From Micromonospora qiuiae (GTDB lineage: Bacteria > Actinomycetota > Actinomycetes > Mycobacteriales > Micromonosporaceae), in assembly GCF_016863555.1 (NCBI RefSeq), contig NZ_BOPC01000030.1, positions 58,628-122,627 of the forward strand: a DNA stretch of 64,000 bases. Direction: 5' to 3'. The notes under the pieces were generated by a model. The model had not been told where the DNA came from, searched no databases, and was given only the letters and a program-made list of their open reading frames with translations. Each line of letters begins with the position of its first letter. The stretch's first letter is position 1. Positions 8,427 through 21,556 of this stretch are shown here, one piece after another. Both the position numbers and the translations under genes were made by a program.

Positions 8427-9749
8427 TCAGCAGGCGGCGATGGCGAGGAGGTTGCCGTCGGGGATGGTGATGGGTGCGCGGGTGGCCGGGATGCCGGTGG
8501 CGCGGCACAGGTGGGTCGGGGCGTGTTCGCGGCAGGCGGTGGCGTACGTCTCGGCGGTGCGGGCGGCGACGGTGGCCCAGCCGTACCGCCGGCCGACCAT
8601 GGAACGAGCCTGGCGGGCGACCCGACGGGCGAAGACCTCGTCGCCGAGGAGCTGGTCGACCGCGCCAGCCAGAGCGGGCGGGTCGCTGTGCGGGAAGGTG
8701 ACGCCGGTGACCCCGGGCTCGACGATCTCGGCCAGGCCGCCGGTGCGCGCCACCGCCAGCGGCGCCCCGGCCGCCGCCGCCTCCAGAGCCACCATGCCGA
8801 AGGGCTCGTAGAGGCTCGGTACGACGGTCGCGTCGGTGGCGCCGAGCACCGCCGGGAGCTGGGTGTCGTCGAGGAACCCGGCGAAGCGTACGGTGCCGCC
8901 GAGGCCGAGCTGCTGGCTCCGTTCCTCCAACTCGCCCCGGTAGGGGCCGTCGCCGGCGATCAGCACCCGCAGCCCGGGGTGCCGGTCGCGCAGCTGCGGC
9001 ACCGCGTCGACCAGGTGCTGCACGCCCTTCTCGTAGACCAGCCGGCCGGCGTACCCGATCAGCGGCCCGTTCCCGGCGAACCGGGCGCGGGCCGAGGCGA
9101 CGGCGCGCGGGCGGGCCCGCCACGCCCGGTCGTCGACGCCGTTGGGCACCACCTCGATCCGGCCGGTGGGTACGTCGAACAGCGTGGCGACCTGCTCGCG
9201 CATGTAGCCGGAGCAGGCGATCAGCCGGGTCGATGCGTTGCTCAGCCAGTGCTCGACGCCGTGGATGGTGCGGTTCATCTCCTCGGGCAGCCACCCCTGG
9301 TGCCGGCCGGCCTCGGTGGCGTGCATGGTGGTCACCAGCGGCAGCCGCAGGTGCTCGGCCAGCGTGATCGCGGTGTGCGCGACCAGCCAGTCGTGGGCGT
9401 GGATGACGTCGTGATCCCCGGTGTCGGCGGCGCGCAGGGCGGCGCGGGTCAGGGTGTGGTTGAACGCCATCGTCCAGGCCAGCAGCGAGCCGGTGGCCAG
9501 GGGGAAGGTGACCGGGTCCTCGGCGGCGCGCACGACGCGTACACCGTCGACGTGCTCCTCCAGCGGCGCGCCCTCGGCGTGCCGGGTGACCACGGTGACC
9601 TGATGGCCGGCGGCGGCCAGGGCCACGGAGAGGGCGTGCACGTGTCGGCCCAGACCGCCGACGATGACAGGCGGATACTCCCAGGACAGCATCAGCACCC
9701 GCTGCGAGCGTGCGGGGTTGATGTCGATCACGTCGGCGTTCGGTGACAT
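8427..9749 (-). CDS. GT4 family glycosyltransferase, glycogen-synthase-like
   Basis: 440 residues from the ATG at 9749 (AAAGGGGG upstream). The N-terminus VLMLSWEYPPVIVGGLGRHV is characteristic of starch/glycogen-synthase-like GT-B enzymes. The C-terminal nucleotide-sugar site is visible in VPSLYEPFGMVALEAAAAG (about residues 315-335) with the E-x7-E glutamates. It transfers a glucosyl unit from a nucleotide sugar, plausibly to an alpha-glucan, given the debranching-type enzyme encoded upstream on the same strand 138 bases away. A role in another cell-surface glycan is possible. An inverted repeat ACGGTA/TACCGT just beyond the stop may be its terminator. Confidence 0.85.
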   Translation of the reverse strand: MSPNADVIDINPARSQRVLMLSWEYPPVIVGGLGRHVHALSVALAAAGHQVTVVTRHAEGAPLEEHVDGVRVVRAAEDPVTFPLATGSLLAWTMAFNHTLTRAALRAADTGDHDVIHAHDWLVAHTAITLAEHLRLPLVTTMHATEAGRHQGWLPEEMNRTIHGVEHWLSNASTRLIACSGYMREQVATLFDVPTGRIEVVPNGVDDRAWRARPRAVASARARFAGNGPLIGYAGRLVYEKGVQHLVDAVPQLRDRHPGLRVLIAGDGPYRGELEERSQQLGLGGTVRFAGFLDDTQLPAVLGATDATVVPSLYEPFGMVALEAAAAGAPLAVARTGGLAEIVEPGVTGVTFPHSDPPALAGAVDQLLGDEVFARRVARQARSMVGRRYGWATVAARTAETYATACREHAPTHLCRATGIPATRAPITIPDGNLLAIAAC

Positions 9750-9887
9750 ACGCGCCCCCTTTGAGTTGTCTCCGCGCGCCCGCCAACGGCCCCGACGGGC
9801 GGCGTTCGTGTCGCGGCTGGATTGACACCAATCCTCGTCGCACCTGGTCAACCAGCGGAGACGTACCCGTTGCGGGGGTGTAAAGCG

Positions 9888-11822
9888 CTATCGGCGGGCG
9901 CGTAGCAGCTCCGCCACGGACCATGCCTGGAACGGGCAGCCGGTGGCGGTGTGCGGGGCGAGACCGTCGGCGGTCTCGCTGACCGAGCCGAGGCCGTACT
10001 CGGTCAGGTGCGCCTCCAGTCCGGCGAACAGCTCGTCGACCGGCAGTCCGGCCCGGCGACTGGCGTCGGCGTACGGGCCGATCAGCCATGGCCAGACGGT
10101 GCCCTGGTGGTAGGCGCTGTCCCGCTCGGCCGGCCCGCCCCGGTGCCGGCCGGTGAAGCCGGGGCAGTCGGGGGAGAGGCTGCGCGGGCCGAGCGGGGTG
10201 AGCAGCCCGGCGCCGACGCGGCCCAGGACCGCCGGGTCCGGCTCCAGCGGCGCGTTCGGCAGCGACCAGGCCAACAGCTGGTTGGGTCGCAGCAGGTCGT
10301 CGTCGTGGAAGGCCGCGCCACCCAGGGGGTACGCGGGAGCGGGGGCGTCGATCACGTCGTGCAACCAGCCGGACGGGGTGGGGAAGCGGTCCCGGAACGT
10401 GCTGGTCGCCCGCTCGTGCAGCCGGTGCAGCGTGTCGGCGTCCCGCCCGGTGTGTTCGGTCAGCTCGGCGACCCCGGCCAGGCCGTTGATCCACAGGGCG
10501 TTGACCTCGACCGGCTTGCCGTGCCGTGGGGTGACCGGTACCCCGTACACCCGGGCGTCCATCCAGGTCAGCGCGGCGCCCGGAGCGCCCTGGGTGAGCA
10601 GACCGTCGGCCGGGTCGACGCCGATGCCGTACCGGGTGCCGGCCAGGTGGGCGTCGACCACCGCGCGCAGCGCCGGCAGCAGCTCGTCGCCGAGGTCGGT
10701 GTCGCCGGTGACGGTGACGTGCCGGCTGACCGCGTGCAGGAACCACAGGGTGCCGTCCACGGTGTTGTACTCCACCCGACCGGTGTCGGCGGTGTTGGCC
10801 AGCATCCCCTCCGACAGCGTCGCCGCGTACGAGCGCAGCAGCTCGCGACCGAGATCGGCGTTCCCGGTACGCAGGAACAGCCCCTCGTAGGAGATCATCG
10901 TGTCCCGGGACCAGGCGCCGAACCACGGGTAGCCGGCGACCACGTCCACCGGGCTGTCGTTGGTGCGCACGATGAACGCGTCGGCGGCCAGCGTCAGGGT
11001 GGCCTCGACGTCGTCGGCGGGCTTCGCCGACGCCACCACCTCCCGGTTGCGTCGCCGCGCCGCCGCGACCACCTCGGTGGCCGGTGGAGGCGCCGCGGCG
11101 GGGTCCTGCGCCCAGGCCAGCACCGACACGGTGTCGCCGGGGCGGCGCAGGGTGTCCCGGAACTGGCCCGCGTACCACAGGTCATCCTCCGGTTGCAGGC
11201 CGCGCGCCGCCTCCTCGCGGTGGTACGCCCCGCGCCACCAGTGGCCCTGCGGTGTCCAGCCCGGCCCGGAAAGCCGGTACGCCCCCTCGATCACCGCGCC
11301 GCCGTCGACCGGGTCCATCCGCAGCGGCGGCCCGTCGGCCCGGCGCTCGCCGTGGGCGTCGCGCCAGGTGCCGGCGGCGGCCAGTTCCAGCTCGACCGGA
11401 CCGCCGCTGACCAGCCGATGCACCACCGCCACGCAGGATCGTCCGTGCAGCATGGCCAGTTCCCGCTCGATCACCACATCGCCGATGCGCCACCGCCACC
11501 GGGGCAGCCCGTCGGTCAGGTCGAAGCGCTCCAGCAGTTCGAAGCCGCGCGGGTCGACGTCGCCGGAGGCCCACTCGTGGGCGCCGAGGCGTACCCGGGC
11601 CCCGGAGGGCAGCAGCACCGCCGGGTCGAGACTCGCCAGTCCCAGCTTGCGGGAGGCCGGGGTTTCTCCCGGCACCACCAGCAGCCCGTGGTAGCGGCGG
11701 GTGCGCAGCCCGCCGACGGTGCCCATGGCATAGCCGCTGAGGCCGTCGGGGACCATCCACTCCCGGCCGACGGCGCTGGTCAGCTCGCCGCAGACCTGGG
11801 AACCGAAGCAAATCTCGATCAA
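9888..11822 (-). CDS. Glycogen debranching enzyme-like amylo-alpha-1,6-glucosidase
   Basis: 644 residues from a TTG at 11822, selected because GGAGGAAAG lies directly upstream; the frame remains open far upstream but that part is antisense to the divergent hydrolase gene. The N-terminal domain (GREWMVPDGLSGYAMGTVGG, then TRRYHGLLVV) and the C-terminal (alpha/alpha)6 barrel match the archaeal/bacterial GDE family: PWFGAWSRDTMISYEGL carries a likely catalytic Asp and YHQGTVWPWLIGPY is another signature. It would hydrolyse alpha-1,6 branch points in glycogen. With the downstream GT4 gene it forms an alpha-glucan turnover pair. Confidence 0.88.
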   Translation of the reverse strand: MIEICFGSQVCGELTSAVGREWMVPDGLSGYAMGTVGGLRTRRYHGLLVVPGETPASRKLGLASLDPAVLLPSGARVRLGAHEWASGDVDPRGFELLERFDLTDGLPRWRWRIGDVVIERELAMLHGRSCVAVVHRLVSGGPVELELAAAGTWRDAHGERRADGPPLRMDPVDGGAVIEGAYRLSGPGWTPQGHWWRGAYHREEAARGLQPEDDLWYAGQFRDTLRRPGDTVSVLAWAQDPAAAPPPATEVVAAARRRNREVVASAKPADDVEATLTLAADAFIVRTNDSPVDVVAGYPWFGAWSRDTMISYEGLFLRTGNADLGRELLRSYAATLSEGMLANTADTGRVEYNTVDGTLWFLHAVSRHVTVTGDTDLGDELLPALRAVVDAHLAGTRYGIGVDPADGLLTQGAPGAALTWMDARVYGVPVTPRHGKPVEVNALWINGLAGVAELTEHTGRDADTLHRLHERATSTFRDRFPTPSGWLHDVIDAPAPAYPLGGAAFHDDDLLRPNQLLAWSLPNAPLEPDPAVLGRVGAGLLTPLGPRSLSPDCPGFTGRHRGGPAERDSAYHQGTVWPWLIGPYADASRRAGLPVDELFAGLEAHLTEYGLGSVSETADGLAPHTATGCPFQAWSVAELLRARR

Positions 11823-11864
11823 CTTTCCTCCACCGGCCGCGGGGTGTGACAGGGCACGACGACA

Positions 11865-14561
<2,697 letters not shown>

Positions 14562-14731
14562 CCGCCCGACCGAGCGGCACGTGGGGGCCTCAACCCCGGT
14601 CGGGAGTCGCCATTTCGTCGAAGTGGCGGCATCAACTTCGGTCGGATACCGCCGTTCCGGCGGAACGGAGTCGATCAGGGCTCGTCCAGGCGCGATGAGT
14701 CGTCAATCCGTCGCCAGAGAGTCACTCTGAG

Positions 14732-15361
14732 TTGCCTGTCGCTAGCATCGGCTTCGTGTTGGGCGCAGACGACCCGGACACCGAGCGGGATGGGGCTGAT
14801 CCGGGCACCGAGCGGGATGGAGATGGCATCGTCGTCGCCGCCCGAGAGTTGGCCGAGGCCGAGGGCTTGACGGCCGTGACCCCCCGCCGGCTGGCCGAAT
14901 GCGCCGACATCGACCTCGGCACCCTCTACGAGCGCTTCGCCGACCGGGATGCGGTGGTCGCTGCGGTCGCGGTGCGCGGCTTCGCCGACTTGGCCGCCGC
15001 GCTCACCGCAGCCCGTACGGCGGTCACCCGGCCCTCAGAGGTGTGGCCGGCGGTGCTGACGGCCTACCTGGACTTCGCGTACGCCAACCCGGAGATGTAC
15101 GACGCCATGTTCGCGTACACCCCGGACCTGACCCTCGGTGCCGAGCAGGTCCCCGAGACGGTGGCGGCGGCCTTCGGCGAGCTGCGTGCGGCGCTCGCCC
15201 CGTTGGCCGCCAGCCGGGACCCGGACACCCTGACCGAGTTGGGCTGGAGCCTGCTGCACGGCCTGGTCATGCTCACCCGAGGCGGCCGCCTCCGCCCCGA
15301 GGCCCAGGACCAACGCGACCACCTTCTCGCCACCCACCTCTTCACCCCTCCCGCCGGGTAG
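14732..15361 (+). CDS. TetR family transcriptional regulator
   Basis: 209 residues from a TTG at 14732; the GTG at 14756 is an equally possible start. The helix-turn-helix (GLTAVTPRRLAECADIDLGT then LYERFADRDAVVAA, about residues 45-80) is a good TetR match, followed by an all-helical ligand domain. The N-terminal extension contains a short duplicated unit DTERDG/GTERDG, encoded by two near-identical 14-base repeats at about 14780 and 14808. The gene stands alone beside the decayed region, so its target is not evident. Confidence 0.85.
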   Translation: MPVASIGFVLGADDPDTERDGADPGTERDGDGIVVAARELAEAEGLTAVTPRRLAECADIDLGTLYERFADRDAVVAAVAVRGFADLAAALTAARTAVTRPSEVWPAVLTAYLDFAYANPEMYDAMFAYTPDLTLGAEQVPETVAAAFGELRAALAPLAASRDPDTLTELGWSLLHGLVMLTRGGRLRPEAQDQRDHLLATHLFTPPAG

Positions 15362-15918
15362 AGACGGCACAGCGACCCGGTGTGGTTACGTCAGTGAGTT
15401 TCCGCTGCCGCGCTCCACGGTGGTGTACCGGTCGGGCTGGCCGCACCGGCCGGCGACGCCTGCTATCCGATGATCGCCTACCTCGGACTGCTCGACTAGG
15501 CGGCCCGCAGTGAACTGCTGGTCGACGCGGTCGCGACCCTACCCTCGATCGTGATCAGCGTCGGTGGTCGGCGCGGTGTTACAGCAGGCTGCCGCTTTTG
15601 TATCCTGCTGGTAATCGCCCGGGGCGACAATCGTCAGCCCGCCGGGACGGGCCCTAGCCTCGTGTTCGGCGCCGCGGTTCGCCGGGGTGGGCTGCGGCGT
15701 CGGAGTTCGGTGTGTGGGGCACCGTGGAGCTGAGTGCGAGGCGGGCCGGCACCGTGCTGGGGCTGGTCGACACGCCGCGCCAGCGCTTGGCCTGGCCCGC
15801 CGCCCACGCCGGACCCGGGTCAGGGCCGGCACCTGCGGGCCCGGTCCTGACCCCTCATTCGTGGCAGCCTTCTCAACCGGCCACATCGCGGTGCCCTCCG
15901 GGTCCGCCCGACCGCACG
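15362..15918. other. Non-coding or decayed stretch without recognisable gene
   Basis: No frame on either strand shows a convincing protein here. A short run on the plus strand (GDACYPMIAYLGLLD, about 15450-15500) looks protein-like but is closed by stops. The stretch precedes transposase and RHS-like relics and probably belongs to the same decayed zone. Confidence 0.5.
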
Positions 15919-15980
15919 GGTGATGAGCCTGGACTACTGGAACGGGTCGGGGCGGCGCACGGAAAATCTGGTCAACCGGC
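15919..15980 (+). repeat. Degenerate partial copy of the 5' part of the RHS-type gene
   Basis: The plus strand encodes TGDEPGLLERVG followed by decayed sequence, matching GAGDEPGLLERVGGAARNLVN of the large gene that starts at 16370 (copy at about 16506-16567). The two DNA segments agree at most positions over about 60 bases. This suggests a tandem paralogue or a duplication that has been mostly deleted. It abuts the transposase relic on the opposite strand. Confidence 0.6.
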
Positions 15981-16209
15981 CGTCGGCGCACCGGTGCGAG
16001 GACCAGCAGCGGGCCGAGGGTATCGATGACCCGGTGCGCGGCGCAGTGCGACACCCCGAACAGCGGGCCGATCTGGCAGGGGCCACTGCCGGCCCGGTCG
16101 GCTGTCGGCGATGGCGCCACCGAACGCTCGGCGACCAGGCGGACCAGCTTGCGGAACTGGGCGGGCCCGTGAACGGAGAGACCGACTCTGGGCGGGCTGC
16201 GGTGATCAC
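15966..16209 (-). pseudogene. IS5-family transposase relic (N-terminal part)
   Basis: Read on the minus strand, one frame gives VITAARPESVSPFTG at the 5' end, and another frame gives the helix-turn-helix segment QIGPLFGVSHCAAHRVIDTL then GPLLVLAPVRRRPVDQI. Together these match the N-terminal third of actinobacterial IS5-type DDE transposases (family recalled from memory). A frameshift separates the two parts. Homology ends at VDQI, where the DDE domain should continue and where the RHS-like repeat begins. No catalytic domain remains, so it cannot be active. Confidence 0.7.
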
Positions 16210-16369
16210 CTGTACCCAGGCATCTTGACCGGCCGTCCTCAGCAGACGGATGCCGACGTTACGAGAGATCCCTTAATGTCGATCTCCCGATATATCGACG
16301 ATAGGGGTCGGTGTATCGCCAGCCATTAGCTTCCACTCGTCGCGTCAATCCGCGAACGGAGAGTGACGG

Positions 16370-19300
16370 GTGAAGATGAGGCTGAGGAGACCGCTGATCG
16401 TGGTCCTGTCGGTCGCGCTGGTAGCCACCCTGGGCGGGACGCAGCTCGTGGGGGAGTCGAGACCGGGCAGCGCGGCGAGTGCCGGACCGGATAGCACGGC
16501 GGGGGCGGGTGACGAACCGGGCCTGTTGGAACGGGTCGGGGGCGCCGCGCGGAACCTGGTCAACGGCGGGCCGCGCCCGGCGAAGCCGGAGGTGATCAGT
16601 GCTGGCCTGGCAGTCAACGAGAAGCCGCCGCCGACAAAGGCGTGGCCGCCCCAGAAGCGAATCAAGGAACTGACCGCCGAGCGGACCGCGAACAGCCGTG
16701 TCTACCAGCTCTCGGACGGGCGGACCCAAGCGGAGATCTCCGTCGTGCCGCTGCACTACAAGGACGCGAAGGGGCGTTACCAGCCCATCGACACCGCGGT
16801 CCGTGCGACCAGCGAGAAGGGCTACGTCCAGGGCAACCGGACCAACAACTTCACCAGCCTCTTTGGCGGCAAGTCGAAGGAACTGGTCCGCTTCGAGCGC
16901 GACGGGCACAGCATCGAACTCGGCCTGGTCGGCGCTGCCAAGGATGTCAAGCCCGAGGTACGGGGTTCCACGGTCACCTACCGGGGCCTGGCCGGTGGTG
17001 CCGATGTCGTCTACGACGTCACCGCCACCGCGCTCAAGGAAGAGATCGTCCTACGGGAGGCTCCGAAGGGGCCGGTGTCGTACACGTTCACGCTGGACAC
17101 CGACGGCCTGACCGTGCAGCAGCGCAAGGACGGCTCCATCGCGTTCGTGCGTCCCGACGGCGGTGATCCCCTCTTCGTGATGCCGCCGCCGTTCATGTAC
17201 GACGCCAATGACGACGCATCCTCGCCCGTCGGCAAGGTGTGGAGCGACAAGGTCACCCAGCGAGTGGCAGAGACGTACGGCCAGACCACGGTCACGGTTT
17301 CCGCTGACGCGAACTGGCTTGCCGATCCTGCCCGGGTCTACCCGGTGGTCATCGACCCGACCATCAAGATCCAGCCGGTCCCGACCGACGGCAAGGACGT
17401 GCAGATCTACTCGGGTAACCCCACGTACCGGTATGGGCAGGACGCAACGCAGTGGCCACTGAGGGTCGGTACCGATTCGGGCATCTGGCGTTCCCTGGTG
17501 CAGTTCGACACCAGGTCCATTCCGCAGCACACCACGATCGATGACGCCCGGCTCGAGTTGTACTACGACCAGACCCACGAGTCATGGGACTACGACGTGG
17601 CCATCGAGGCGCGCAAGGTGAATGCCTCCTGGGACGAGGGGACCGCCACGTGGCAGACCATGAAGGACGCCATGGCGGCCCAACCGTCCGGCAATACGGT
17701 CACGATCGACAACCGTACCGGCGGCCAGACCTCGGCCACGGGGGACTGGCCGTACTCCGGCAACGCGACGTTGACACCCCTCGCCGTCGGCGGTGACTAC
17801 CGATACAACAACGATGCCATGGCCGGCAACACCCACACCTGGGTGCCCACGCTCACCGAGGCGGGCGACTACCAGGTCGAGGCGCACTTCGTGTCGCACA
17901 CCGACGATCGCTCCGACAAGGCGCCCTACACCGTCCACTACAAGGGCGGCAGCGAGACCCACCTGATCGACCAGACGAGCCCCTCGGGCAAGGGCCAGTG
18001 GAAGACCCTCGGGGTGCATCCGTTCGATGCGGGCACCACCGGCAGGGTCGTGCTCGGCGACGTGGTGGGTAAGTCGGTCATCGCGGACGCGGTGCGCTTC
18101 ACCCGTTGGGGTGTCGCCACGAAGAAGCAGGCGGTGTCCAGCGACTGGCTGTCGTTCCCCGTGCGCAACACGGTCCAGGAGTGGGTGAACGCCCCCACCA
18201 CCAACAACGGCTTCATGCTCAAGGCGGTCGACGAGAGCAAGCTCAACCGTGGCGGCCCGATCTTCGAGGCGTCCGAGTACGCCTACATGAACGATCGGCG
18301 GGACTACAACCTGCCCAAGCTCGTCGTCACCTACGGACGGCCCGGCGTGGCCGTGCATCCGCCGACCACGGTCACCTCGACCGGCGCGGTGCTGACCTGG
18401 CCGGAGTATCAGGATCCGTCGGCCGGTACGAGCGACGACGCGGTCGAGTACCAGGTGCACCGCAGCGTGTACCAGAACTTCACGCCGTCGGCCGCGACGA
18501 TGGTCGCGCCCGTCTCCACCGAGACGTTCACCTACCAGGACACCACCGCTGTCCCGACGGCAGCGGACAACACCGACCCGATGGCCCGGAAGTTCTACTA
18601 CTACATGGTCGCCGTCAAGACCCGTGACGGGCAGGTCATTGCCGGTCCGACCCAGCCGGCGATGCTGCCGAAAGCCGGACAGATCACCAAGATCCTCCGA
18701 AGAGGAGCGACGGCCGCCGACGTGATCGACACAACCATCGCCTCGCTGAGGCCGAACCAGAACATCAACTATTTCGAGGGCGACCCGTATCTCGCGGTGG
18801 GCAACAACTCCACCATCTACGGTGACACGCGGGGTCTGATCAAGTTCGCGGATCTCTCCGGCATTCCGACCAACGCCCAGGTTGTCGAGGCCGAGTTGCG
18901 GCTCTGGACGGCCTACAACTACGGCCCCAACTCGCCAAGCAGCGGCATGATCGATGTCCACAAGCTGCGGCAGAACTTCACCGAAACCACCGCAACCTGG
19001 AACCACGCCTCCGCCGGAGTCGCATGGACGGCGGGCGGCAACTACGAGGCGAGTCCGCTGGCGGGCTTCGACGACTTCACCAACGACCCCGAGTGGGAGC
19101 GGTGGGACCTCACCGCAGCCGCAGCCGGCTGGGTGGCCGACCCGGACACGAACCACGGCCTGCTGCTCAAGTTCAAGGACGAAGCGGCCGACAACCAGCG
19201 CGTCATGATGCTCAACTCGGAGGCACCAGAGCCGTTGCTGCGACCGACGCTTGAGGTCACCTACCTTGAGCAGACTGCGGAGTCGACCTACTACGCCGCC

Positions 19301-20659
19301 TCGACCCCGCACGTGCTCACGCCCGACGAGACGTACACCGTGCCGGTCACCCTGTCGAACCCGTCGCTTTCCGAGTGGAAAACGACCGACTGGGAGTTGT
19401 CGTACGACTGGAAGCGGCTGGACGAGTCCGGCAACCCGATGGATGCCACCGACGAGAGTTTCGAGCTGCGCAGCCCACTACCGAACAACCGGCACCGGGC
19501 GACACCGTGGACATCAACGCCCAGGTGAAGACCCCGCCGCCGTCCGTCGACGGCAACATGCGTACCGAATACGTGCTCAACTGGGACCTGCGCAACAAGC
19601 ACGACGGCCGGAAGCTGTCGGAGAGCGGCCCGATCGAGGCGCTGTCGCAGAAGATTACGGTTGCGGAGCCGACCTCCGACCAACTCGGCTTGGAGAAGTT
19701 CTACGCGTACGCGGGCAAGAACACCGGCGCCGGCGGCACCGTGATGAACAACCTGTACGCCGGCAACACCGTCTGGTCGTACAACGCGTTCACCAACCCG
19801 TCGCGGGGCCTTTCGACTTTTGTCCGGCTGACGTACAACTCCCTGGACACCAGCGACACCGTTGCCGGCTTCGGTTGGTCGCTGCAGGCGTCGTCGTTGA
19901 TGCGCCTGGGCACCCCGCTGGACTTCCACCCCAAACCCAACCCAACGAAGATCACCCTCACCGACGGAGACGGCACCAGCCACTGGTTCACCTGGGACGC
20001 CACCGCTGGCGAGTGGAAGGCCCCCAAGGGCGTGCACCTCCACCTGCAGAAGCACCGCCCGGTCGACTGCAAGCCGAACACGCAGGAGCCGCGGGCCTGG
20101 GTGCTCACCCGCCCGGACCGCACGCAGTTCTACTACGACTGCGAGGGATTTCTGTCCAGCGTGGTGGACAAGAACGGCAACGAAATGCGCTTCACCTACG
20201 AGGAGCGCAAGTCCAGCAACAAGCCGACGAAGTTCCTGAGGTACCTGACTGACGCGATCGGCCGGGAGACCCTGACCATCGAGTACTACGTCAAGGGCCA
20301 GGACTACGACTACATCGACGACGAAAACTGGACACGGACATCCGCCCGACCCGCGGTGGCAGTGGAGGACAAAGTCCTACACCGACCGACTCGATCACCT
20401 GACCCAGTTCGCCTACGTGGACCCGGACGGGCCGCAGGGTAAGGACATCCACAGCACGGTCACAGACGCCGAGAACCGCGCGACCGTCTACCTGATGGAC
20501 GGGTACGGCCGTGCCCGCCAGACCACCAACGCCAAGAACCAGACGATGACCCTGACCTGGGACGACCAACACAACGTCACCCAGTTGCAGGAGGACAACG
20601 GCGCTGTCTCAAGCTGGAAGTACGACGCCAAAACCGGCTACCCAACCGGTGGCCGGTGA
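16370..20659 (+). pseudogene. DNRLRE/RHS polymorphic-toxin-like gene, frameshifted and truncated
   Basis: The first frame (16370-19528) encodes a secreted protein: a signal peptide, a DNRLRE domain interrupted by a golvesin C-terminal-like module (about residues 440-570), an Fn3-like segment and a second DNRLRE domain (about residues 780-970). Around 19480 the reading frame shifts and continues to about 20370 with the RHS entry region (FYAYAGKNTGAGGTVMNNLY, then FGWSLQASSLMRLGTP). A second break near 20340-20400 shifts to RHS-repeat sequence (YVDPDGP, ATVYLMDGYGRARQT). The gene stops at 20659 after only a few repeats. The usual long RHS cage and C-terminal toxin are absent, so this is a decayed gene unless sequencing errors explain the two frameshifts. 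Confidence 0.82.
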
Positions 20660-20865
20660 TCTCTCGTAGGGAGTCCGGTGAGCCGTTGCACCGGTTCGAC
20701 ATGTCGACGGCGGAGTTTGTCTACCGGATGATCGCGGACCCGGAGTTCGAGCCCTTTACGATGGCCAATCCGCCGCGGCGGGCCTTCTACCTGCCCTACT
20801 GGGCACCGTTCCCGCCGACCGATGAGGAGTGGGAGGTCCTCACCGACCCGAACCGGGAGAGCTGA
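20656..20865 (+). pseudogene. C-terminal fragment of a SUKH-like immunity protein
   Basis: 69 codons encode SGEPLHRFDMSTAEFVYRMI and a Pro/aromatic-rich tail ending in LTDPNRES. This resembles the C-terminal end of SMI1/KNR4 (SUKH)-type immunity proteins that follow RHS toxins in actinobacteria; the match is by eye and tentative. It begins in a different frame right at the stop of the truncated RHS gene, as expected if one deletion removed the toxin tip and the front of the immunity gene. No ribosome site precedes it. Confidence 0.5.
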
Positions 20866-20894
20866 ACCATTGACCGCCAGCGCCATACGCTGAT

Positions 20895-21472
20895 GTGCGA
20901 GGGCCCGCTTCGATACGGGTGAAGGACGAAGTTGCCCCCGGGCTGGGATGGAACTGCTGAGGTTCGCATCGTCTCGGCTCGGGGCACCTTCTGGGTGGCT
21001 GATCAGTTGCCTTTGACGCTGGTGGTTTCGGCGAGCCGGTCGGTGTCGAATAGCTGGTTTTGTCCTCGTCGTGGAGCCCTCTTGGAGACCGATTCCGTCG
21101 CAAGAACCCGTCTACAAATGGCTCCACGTCCTTACCCCACACTGTCTGCCACGGACGCTGCGCCCGTGTCATCCCGAACCGCCCCCACTACTGCACCGTG
21201 TTCTACCCGAGCGCGGTGAACCCGATCGGCAAGCGTATCGATCGCCATCTGATGCGCTGGGCAAAGTGGAAGTACAAGCGGCTCAAACGCAGCGACGAAC
21301 GGGAACGGGCCTGGTTATGAGGCGTCTGGCAACGGTCGCCCGACCTGTTCGCGCACTGGGCGCTGCGGTACACGACCTGACAACCTGACCGGCACGAGCC
21401 GGAGAAGCCGAGAGGCTTACGTCCGGATCTGTGGGGGACGGCGGGTGAGATTCCCGCCGTCTGCCCGGCAAT
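20895..21472 (+). mobile_element. Decayed group II intron with maturase tail and domain V/VI
   Basis: The segment begins with GTGCG, matching the group II 5' consensus GUGYG. At 21214-21390 it encodes the end of an intron maturase (VNPIGKRIDRHLMRWAKWKY, KRLKRSDERERAWL, then after a stop SPDLFAHWALRYTT). At 21396-21429 there is an exact 34-nucleotide domain V candidate: GAGCCGGAGAAGCC, loop GAGA, GGCTTACGTCCGGATC, with the AGC triad. A domain VI-like hairpin GACGGCGGG/CCCGCCGTC follows (21437-21461). The reverse-transcriptase domain is missing. The 3' boundary is approximate. It cannot move by itself, though splicing with a maturase supplied in trans is conceivable. Confidence 0.75.
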
Positions 21473-21556
21473 GGATCGCGGAGCGCGACCGCATCGACGA
21501 CTACCTGCGCATCGAGTCCACGGGACCGGCCGAGCACCTTCGGCGGGTCTGCCTGC

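Noticed and set aside
8347..11178. A 943-codon minus-strand frame overlapping the GT4 and debranching-type genes.
   Set aside because: It is out of frame with two convincing genes, composed mainly of Arg, Pro, Ala and Gly, and includes no known domain.
20656..20865. A stand-alone 69-residue gene after the RHS gene.
   Set aside because: It lacks a ribosome site and resembles only the C-terminal end of an immunity protein, so it is listed as a fragment.
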